Below are positions 58,183-64,000 of a DNA stretch of 64,000 nt, in pieces. The stretch comes from Pseudomonas sp. ADAK18 (GTDB lineage Bacteria > Pseudomonadota > Gammaproteobacteria > Pseudomonadales > Pseudomonadaceae): assembly GCF_012935695.1 (NCBI RefSeq), contig NZ_CP052859.1:413001-477000 (forward strand). Direction: 5' to 3'. Under the pieces are notes generated by a model. It was not told the DNA's origin, searched no databases, and worked only from the letters and a program-made list of their open reading frames with translations. A program made the position numbers and the translations under genes. Position 1 is the first letter of the stretch. Every line of letters starts with the position of its first letter.

Positions 58183-59067
58183 TCATTGATCCGGGGCGTC
58201 CTGAAAAAACTGCGGGTTGTCATTCAAGTAGTGCGTTCGCAGTACTGGGTCGAGCCATGAGGCGTAGGACTGCAACAGGCTGTCCTGAGGGATGCGGCGC
58301 AGCACCTGGTTGATGCGGGCCATGGCATTACGACCATGGGGCGTGTCAGAGCAGCCGATATGGATGCGCTGGTAAGGCATGCTCCCGGTGATCGGATAGA
58401 AGATCAGGTCATGGGGATCGATATTCTGCTGCAGGGCCTGGTAGCGGACCTCCGGCCAATACCCCAAGACCACCTCCAGTCGTCCCCGTTGCTGCATCTG
58501 CAACAGGCTGCCGATGGCGTCATTGCCGTAGTGTGCTGTCAGCTTGTGAGGGTTGGCCTGTTGCAGCCGCTCATCAATGACGGGACCGTAGCTGCGTTCG
58601 GCGATGATCCCGAGCCGCGCCTCCTGAGCCTCTAGAAACGCTGCCAGATCAAACTGTCCATCGACGATGAATGGTGCCAGCGCCTCCTGCTGGCTCTGAC
58701 GGATCGTCACCCCATTGGCCACCACCGCGAATGCGGGCGTGGAAAACACAATCGACTTTGCCCGTGCCGGCGTCCACAGCAGGGACGGGTCGCAGGTGAA
58801 GGAGGGCGCCTGGAGCATTTGTAGGCCGCGGGCGCGATTGACGTGCAGGATCTGGTGCCGGTATTCCGGCAGGCGCTCGATGAGTATCGGCAACAGTTGA
58901 TCTACAGCACCCCGGCCCTTTTGCGGGCCTTCGAGAATCGTCATCGGCGGCAGGTCACGGACCAGCCAGGTCAAGGTTTCTTCGGCCTGGCCCGAGAGCG
59001 GTAGGGCACCGAGCAGCGAGGTCATGAAACACAGCCGAATGAGTCGGCGTTTGAAGCAACAGGCCAT
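58183..59067 (-). CDS. periplasmic binding-protein-like protein (TIGR02285-like)
   Basis: 294 residues with a signal peptide at about 1-28 (RLCFMTSLLGALPLSGQA). The body looks like an SBP_bac_3-type two-lobed domain with LTWLVRDLPPMTILEGPQKGRGAVD near the N-terminus, the opening seen in TIGR02285 proteins. No permease or kinase lies next to it, so the ligand and role are unknown. Confidence 0.7.
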   Translation of the reverse strand: MACCFKRRLIRLCFMTSLLGALPLSGQAEETLTWLVRDLPPMTILEGPQKGRGAVDQLLPILIERLPEYRHQILHVNRARGLQMLQAPSFTCDPSLLWTPARAKSIVFSTPAFAVVANGVTIRQSQQEALAPFIVDGQFDLAAFLEAQEARLGIIAERSYGPVIDERLQQANPHKLTAHYGNDAIGSLLQMQQRGRLEVVLGYWPEVRYQALQQNIDPHDLIFYPITGSMPYQRIHIGCSDTPHGRNAMARINQVLRRIPQDSLLQSYASWLDPVLRTHYLNDNPQFFQDAPDQ

Positions 59068-59096
59068 TGTCTTGAGTGTTCTCCTGAAAACTTTTT

Positions 59097-60296
59097 TCAG
59101 ATCGCGCCATCTGTGCGCAGTCGGGTTATAGCGGCGGCGTCGTAGCCCAATTCATTGAGCACCACATTGTTATGTTCCCCCAATTGCGGCCCTACCCACT
59201 CGCAACTGCCGGGGGTGTCCGAGAGCTTGGGCACAATGCCCGGCATCTTGAAGTCTTTGCCGCCGGGCAGTTGTGCCTTGAGGAACATCTCCCGAGCAAG
59301 AAACTGCGGGTCGCCCAGCATGTCTTCCGCGCTGTAGATCCGGCTGGCGGGCACTTCTGCCTTATTCAACTGCTCGACCACCTGCTCCAGCGGCAGCGAA
59401 TTGACCCAGCGGTCGATCACCCCGTACAGCTCGTCACGGCGGTTGTCTCGGCCGTCGTTGCTCGCCAGTTCAGGATCGCTGGCCAAGTCCTCACGGCCAA
59501 TGGCTGACATGAAGCGCTTGAAGATCGCATCGCCATTGGCGCCAATCTGCACATGCTTGCCATCCAGGCTGGTATGGATCGATGACGGGGTAATCCCCGG
59601 CATGATGTTGCCGGTGCGCTCGCGGATAAAACCGAACACGTCGAACTCGGGGATCATGCTTTCCATCATGGCGAAGATGGCTTCATACAGCGCCACATCC
59701 ACCACCTGGCCCAGGCCGCCATTGACCTCGCGATGACGCAAGGCCATCAGCGCACCAATCACCGCCCACAACGCGGCAATGGAGTCGCCGATGGAAATTC
59801 CGGTGCGCACCGGCGGACGGTCCTCGAAACCGGTGATATAGCGCAGGCCGCCCATGGATTCGCCGACTGCGCCAAAGCCCGGTTGATCCTTCATCGGTCC
59901 GGTCTGGCCAAAGCCCGAGAGCCGCACCATCACCAGTTTCGGGTTCAGGGCATGCAGGGTTTCCCAGCTCAGGCCGAGCTTTTCCAACACGCCGGGGCGG
60001 AAGTTCTCGATCAGGATGTCCGCGTCGGCCAGCAATTGCTTGAGGATCGCCAAACCGTCCGGGTGTTTGAGGTTCAGGGTCAGGGACTTCTTGTTACGCG
60101 CCTGGACGAACCACCACAGCGACGTGCCTTCATAGAGCTTGCGCCACTTGCGCAGCGGGTCGCCACCGTCCGGGGATTCGACCTTGATCACCTCGGCGCC
60201 GAACTCGGCACAGATACGCGAGGCGAACGGGCCGGCGATCAGGGTGCCGAGTTCGATGACTTTCAGGCCGGCAAGCGGTTTGGCGGTAAACGACAT
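59097..60296 (-). CDS. family III (CaiB/BaiF) CoA-transferase
   Basis: 399 residues. Moves CoA between carboxylic acids. Family signs: GLKVIELGTLIAGPFASRICAEFGAEVIKVE, NLKHPDGLAILKQLLADADILIENFRPG, and the likely catalytic D171 in ISIGDSIAALWA. The substrate pair is unknown; no acyl-CoA enzyme is adjacent in the window. Confidence 0.9.
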   Translation of the reverse strand: MSFTAKPLAGLKVIELGTLIAGPFASRICAEFGAEVIKVESPDGGDPLRKWRKLYEGTSLWWFVQARNKKSLTLNLKHPDGLAILKQLLADADILIENFRPGVLEKLGLSWETLHALNPKLVMVRLSGFGQTGPMKDQPGFGAVGESMGGLRYITGFEDRPPVRTGISIGDSIAALWAVIGALMALRHREVNGGLGQVVDVALYEAIFAMMESMIPEFDVFGFIRERTGNIMPGITPSSIHTSLDGKHVQIGANGDAIFKRFMSAIGREDLASDPELASNDGRDNRRDELYGVIDRWVNSLPLEQVVEQLNKAEVPASRIYSAEDMLGDPQFLAREMFLKAQLPGGKDFKMPGIVPKLSDTPGSCEWVGPQLGEHNNVVLNELGYDAAAITRLRTDGAI

Positions 60297-60444
60297 GGGG
60301 ATCCTTTCAGGCGCAGGGCAGGTGTGTGATGCCTTTTAACATAGGCCAATGGCACAGGGATAAGGATGATGCAGCGCAGGATTCGTTGAATGACCCCACC
60401 ATCGGTTAGACTTGCCGCCTTTCCCTGTCTTTAGAAGCCCGTTC

Positions 60445-60987
60445 ATGGCCCAGCCGTCCACGACCTACAAATTTGAACTCAACCTCACCGACCTTGATCG
60501 TTCGGTGTACGAGAGCGTCAAACAGACCATCGCCCGCCACCCTTCGGAAACCGAAGAGCGCATGACCGTGCGTTTGCTGGCCTACGCCCTTTTCTACAAC
60601 GAACAGTTGGCTTTTGGTCGTGGTTTGTCAGATGTAGACGAGCCAGCCCTGTGGGAAAAAAGTTTGGATGATCGTGTTCTGCACTGGATTGAAGTCGGCC
60701 AGCCCGATGCCGATCGCCTGACCTGGTGTTCGCGCCGTACCGAACGCACCACTTTGTTGGCGTATGGCAGCCTGCGTGTCTGGGAAGGCAAAGTGGTTCC
60801 GGTGGCGAAGAACCTGAAAAACGTACATATCGCGGCCGTGCCCCAGGAAATTCTGGAAACCCTGGCCAAGGACATGCCACGGGTGATCAAGTGGGACGTG
60901 ATGATCAGCGAAGGCACGATCTTCGTGACAGATGACCGTGGACAGCATGAAGTCCAGCTGGAATGGTTGGTTGGCGAGCGCGACTGA
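60445..60987 (+). CDS. YaeQ family protein
   Basis: 180 residues, start MAQPSTTYKFELNLTDLDR. Conserved YaeQ features: HPSETEERMTVRLLAYALFY, DEPALWEKSLDDRVLHWIEVGQPDADRL, and EVQLEWLVGERD at the end. The fold is PD-(D/E)XK nuclease-like, but the function is not established. Confidence 0.9.
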   Translation: MAQPSTTYKFELNLTDLDRSVYESVKQTIARHPSETEERMTVRLLAYALFYNEQLAFGRGLSDVDEPALWEKSLDDRVLHWIEVGQPDADRLTWCSRRTERTTLLAYGSLRVWEGKVVPVAKNLKNVHIAAVPQEILETLAKDMPRVIKWDVMISEGTIFVTDDRGQHEVQLEWLVGERD

Positions 60988-61037
60988 CATTTCGGTACCT
61001 GGTCAGGCATACGGTCCGGGGAAACGAAACAGGTCGA

Positions 61038-61144
61038 TGTGGGAGCTGTCGAGCCCCAGCGAGGCTGCGATGGGATCACCTGAGTGTATCTGCCAGACCG
61101 CAGCGTCTGCATCGCAGCCTCGCTAAAGCTCGACAGTGCCCACA
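61038..61144. repeat. REP inverted pair between yaeQ-like gene and recJ
   Basis: TGTGGGAGCTGTCGAGC followed by CAGCGAGGCTGCGATG on the left face CATCGCAGCCTCGCTAAAGC and GCTCGACAGTGCCCACA on the right. Confidence 0.85.
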
Positions 61145-61209
61145 CGGAATCGCCGCTGTTTTCAGCCTTCATTTTCAACGTTGTATCAAAGAGAAGCCTC
61201 CGTCATCCC

Positions 61210-62919
61210 ATGCGTATCGATCCCCGTCCGTTGCCCGCCGTCCTGCCGTTTCTCGGTGAATTGCCACCGCTGTTGACCCGTCTCTATGCCGCGCGCGGGG
61301 TGCAATCGGAAGCCGAGTTGGATAAAAGTCTGGCGCGGTTGATCCCGTATCAGCAACTCAAGGGCATCGATGCCGCCGTGGACTTGCTGGTGACGGCGCT
61401 GGAGCAACGCCAGCGGATCCTTATCGTTGGCGACTTCGATGCGGACGGCGCCACGGCCAGCACGGTGGGCACTCTTGGTTTGCGCTTGCTCGGGGCGGCC
61501 CATGTCGATTACCTAGTGCCTAACCGCTTTGAATACGGCTACGGCCTGACCCCGGAAATCGTCGCTGTGGCCCTGCAACGCCAGCCACAGTTGCTGATCA
61601 CCGTGGACAATGGCATCTCCAGCGTCGAAGGCGTCGCGGCGGCGAAAGCGGCGGGGCTCAAGGTACTGGTGACCGATCACCACTTGCCAGGCGACGAACT
61701 GCCGGCGGCCGACGCCATCGTCAACCCGAACCAGCCGGGCTGTGAGTTTCCCAGCAAGGCCCTGGCCGGCGTCGGTGTGATTTTTTACGTGCTGATGGCT
61801 TTGCGCGCCCGCTTGCGCAGCCTCGGCTGGTACGACAGCAAACCGCAGCCGAATATCGGTGAATTACTGGATCTGGTCGCCCTCGGCAGCGTCGCCGACG
61901 TGGTGCCCCTGGACGCCAACAACCGCATCCTGGTCCACCAGGGCCTGGAACGCATTCGTGCCGGTCGCGCCCGGCCGGGGATCAAGGCGATCCTCGAAGT
62001 AGCCAAGCGCGACCACGCTCGCATTACGTCCACCGACCTGGGTTTTATCCTCGGACCACGGCTGAACGCCGCCGGTCGCCTGGACGACATGAGCCTGGGC
62101 ATCGAATGCTTGCTGACCAGTGATGTTGCTGCCGCCCGGGAAATGGCTGCGCAACTGGATGGCATGAACCAGGACCGCAAATCTATCGAGCAAGGTATGC
62201 AGCGCGAGGCCCTGGCCCAGCTCAAGGACTTGCCGGTGGAGTCGATGCCTTATGGCTTGTGCTTGTTTGATCCGGAATGGCACCAAGGCGTCATCGGGAT
62301 TCTGGCCTCTCGGATGAAGGAGCGGTATTTCCGCCCCACCATTGCCTTCGCCGATGCCGGCGACGGCTTGCTCAAGGGGTCGGGGCGTTCGGTGCCGGGC
62401 TTTCATATTCGCGATGCGCTGGCGGTAGTGGCCAGCCAGCATCCCAACCTGATTGCCAAGTACGGCGGCCATGCCATGGCGGCAGGGCTGACCTTGCCTG
62501 AGGCGAATTTCCCGTTGTTCGCCGAAGCCTTTGATGCCGAAGTGCGTCGGCAACTGCGCGAAGAAGACCTCACCGGACGGTTGTTGTCCGATGGCACCCT
62601 GGCGGTCGAGGAGTTTCACCTGGAACTGGCGCGTGCCCTGCGCAACGCCGGTCCTTGGGGTCAACACTTCCCCGAGCCGTTGTTTCACGGGGTGTTCCAG
62701 TTGGTGGAGCAACGGGTGGTGGGCGAGCGGCACCTCAAAGTCGTGCTCAAGAGCGAATGTGGTTCGGTGAAACTCGATGGCATTGCCTTTGGCATTGATC
62801 GGGAAATCTGGCCAAACCCGACCATCCGCTGGGTGGAACTGGCCTACAAACTTGATGTGAATGAATTCCGGGGCCAGGAAACCGTGCAGTTGATGATCGC
62901 GCATATCGAACCGCGCTGA
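61210..62919 (+). CDS. recJ: single-stranded-DNA-specific exonuclease RecJ
   Basis: 569 residues, 5'-3' exonuclease for recombination and mismatch repair. DHH motifs: VGDFDADGATASTVG, TVDNGISS, VTDHHLPGDELP; the DHHA1 part has GRSVPGFHIRDAL and YGGHAMAAGLTL. Start MRIDPRPLPAVLPFLGELPPLL is the usual N-terminus; the long frame from 61084 crosses a REP element and is not used. Confidence 0.95.
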   Translation: MRIDPRPLPAVLPFLGELPPLLTRLYAARGVQSEAELDKSLARLIPYQQLKGIDAAVDLLVTALEQRQRILIVGDFDADGATASTVGTLGLRLLGAAHVDYLVPNRFEYGYGLTPEIVAVALQRQPQLLITVDNGISSVEGVAAAKAAGLKVLVTDHHLPGDELPAADAIVNPNQPGCEFPSKALAGVGVIFYVLMALRARLRSLGWYDSKPQPNIGELLDLVALGSVADVVPLDANNRILVHQGLERIRAGRARPGIKAILEVAKRDHARITSTDLGFILGPRLNAAGRLDDMSLGIECLLTSDVAAAREMAAQLDGMNQDRKSIEQGMQREALAQLKDLPVESMPYGLCLFDPEWHQGVIGILASRMKERYFRPTIAFADAGDGLLKGSGRSVPGFHIRDALAVVASQHPNLIAKYGGHAMAAGLTLPEANFPLFAEAFDAEVRRQLREEDLTGRLLSDGTLAVEEFHLELARALRNAGPWGQHFPEPLFHGVFQLVEQRVVGERHLKVVLKSECGSVKLDGIAFGIDREIWPNPTIRWVELAYKLDVNEFRGQETVQLMIAHIEPR

Positions 62920-63075
62920 ACCCTCCAAGATCCCTTGTTGTCGACTAGTCTCTAAGCACTGTGTGATTGGTCTTGTGACCTTGTCCTGTTTCAGCCCACC
63001 GGGGGGTGGGTATTTTCGTCGACCTTTCAAACAGAACCCTGGAGCCAGCCCACCGGATACGAGAAGAGGTGCCCC

Positions 63076-64000
63076 ATGAGTCTGCTGCTTGAACCCTATA
63101 CCCTGCGCCAATTGACCCTGCTCAACCGCATTGCCGTGTCGCCGATGTGCCAGTACTCCAGCACCGACGGCCTGGCCAATGACTGGCACCTGGTGCACCT
63201 CGGCAGTCGGGCCGTGGGCGGCGCCGGGCTGATTTTTACCGAAGCCACTGCCGTCACCGCCGATGGTCGCATCACCGCTCAGGACCTGGGGCTGTGGAAC
63301 GATGAACAGATCGAACCCTTGCAACGCATCACCCGCTTTATCAGTGCCCAGGGCGCGGTAGCGGGGATTCAATTGGCCCACGCCGGGCGCAAGGCCAGTA
63401 CCCACCGGCCGTGGCTCGGCAAGCACGGCAGCGTCAAGCCAGGCGACGGTGGCTGGCAACCGGTTGGCCCGTCGCCGATTGCCTTCGACCCGCAGCACAC
63501 GTCACCGAAACAATTGGACGAAGGGCAAATCCAGGCTGTGATCGAGGCGTTTGTTGCATCGGCCAAGCGGGCGTTGGTCGCCGGTTTCAAAGTGGTGGAA
63601 ATTCACGCCGCCCATGGCTACCTGTTGCACCAATTTCTCTCGCCCTTGAGTAATCAGCGTCAGGACCAATACGGCGGCTCGTTCGAAAATCGCATCCGCC
63701 TGGTGCTGCAAGTGACCGAAGCCGTACGCGCGGTCTGGCCGCAAGAACTGCCATTGTTTGTGCGGCTCTCGGCCACCGACTGGGTGGAAGACGGTTGGAA
63801 CCCGGATGAAACCGTAGAGCTGGCGCGCCGCTTGAAAGGGCTGGGTGTTGACCTGATCGACGTATCGTCCGGAGGCACCGCCGCCAATGCGGAAATCCCC
63901 ATCGGCCCCGGCTATCAAACGCGCTTCGCCGAGCGTGTGCGCAAAGAGTCCGGGATAGCTACCGGCACCGTGGGCATGATTACCGAGCCGGCTCAAGCCG
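63076..64000 (+). CDS. NADH:flavin oxidoreductase, old yellow enzyme (XenA/YqjM type), 3' end outside the window
   Basis: 308 codons are visible, starting MSLLLEPYTLRQLTLLNRI. Features of the thermophilic-like OYE class: C25 in PMCQYSS at the flavin, substrate-binding His pair in QLAHAGRKAST and EIHAAHGYLLHQFLSPLSN. It would reduce activated alkenes or nitro compounds with NAD(P)H using FMN. It is not interrupted; the window simply ends. Confidence 0.92.
   Translation, partial: MSLLLEPYTLRQLTLLNRIAVSPMCQYSSTDGLANDWHLVHLGSRAVGGAGLIFTEATAVTADGRITAQDLGLWNDEQIEPLQRITRFISAQGAVAGIQLAHAGRKASTHRPWLGKHGSVKPGDGGWQPVGPSPIAFDPQHTSPKQLDEGQIQAVIEAFVASAKRALVAGFKVVEIHAAHGYLLHQFLSPLSNQRQDQYGGSFENRIRLVLQVTEAVRAVWPQELPLFVRLSATDWVEDGWNPDETVELARRLKGLGVDLIDVSSGGTAANAEIPIGPGYQTRFAERVRKESGIATGTVGMITEPAQA

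Overview
The window is chromosomal DNA from a Pseudomonas of the fluorescens group. The evidence is the high-GC coding, the rpsP-rimM-trmD-rplS, hom-thrC, purL and recJ gene neighbourhoods with proteins that read as Pseudomonas versions, a Pseudomonas-type DUF3509 protein, many intergenic REP/REPIN palindromes of the kinds scattered through fluorescens-group genomes, and sugar phosphotransferase (PTS) genes in the all-in-one EIIA-HPr-EI form. No tRNA, rRNA, CRISPR array, prophage or insertion sequence was seen.

Layout. 2-1402: 3' part of guaA. 1472-13180: trehalose region, with a dermonecrotic-type toxin-like gene behind treR, then divergent treP (EIIBC), treC, a LamB-type porin, an EIIA-HPr-EI protein and a tiny cysteine-less EIIB homologue. 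13274-19233: mltF, purL and a NIF3/YqfO-like gene. 19374-32372, all on the minus strand: nagR-like regulator, nagA, a SIS-type glucosamine-6-P deaminase, a second EIIA-HPr-EI protein and nagE, followed without a terminator by a second, 1917-residue toxin-like gene. 32646-37158: L,D-transpeptidase, two Nudix enzymes, gamma carbonic anhydrase, DUF1289 protein, a VUT-type transporter and purT. 37262-46592: MFS symporter, CorB-like protein, YpjD-like protein, ffh, the rpsP operon and a cation/proton antiporter. 46700-51381: xerD, dsbC, hom, thrC. 51511-57065: a BvgS-type sensor, a REC-EAL protein and a NarL-type regulator that together resemble the Roc1/Sad system. 57216-64000: small proteins, a periplasmic binding-like protein, a CoA-transferase, YaeQ, recJ and the 5' part of an old-yellow-enzyme gene.

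How the genes work together. Both sugar regions look like self-sufficient PTS units: each has its own EI, HPr and EIIA in one protein, its own membrane EIIBC or EIICB, a GntR-type repressor with candidate operators, and enzymes that bring the sugar phosphate into central metabolism.

Most unusual points. Two large toxin-like genes each follow a sugar-PTS gene and share a conserved leader of about 50 bp. Between them they carry three copies of a TIKI/EreA/ChaN-like domain, of which only the last keeps all the expected Glu/His residues. Two EIIB-like domains have alanine in place of the phosphorylated cysteine. The EAL protein has lost two metal-site aspartates. An orphan plus-strand terminator-like hairpin next to the nag promoter may mark a small RNA.
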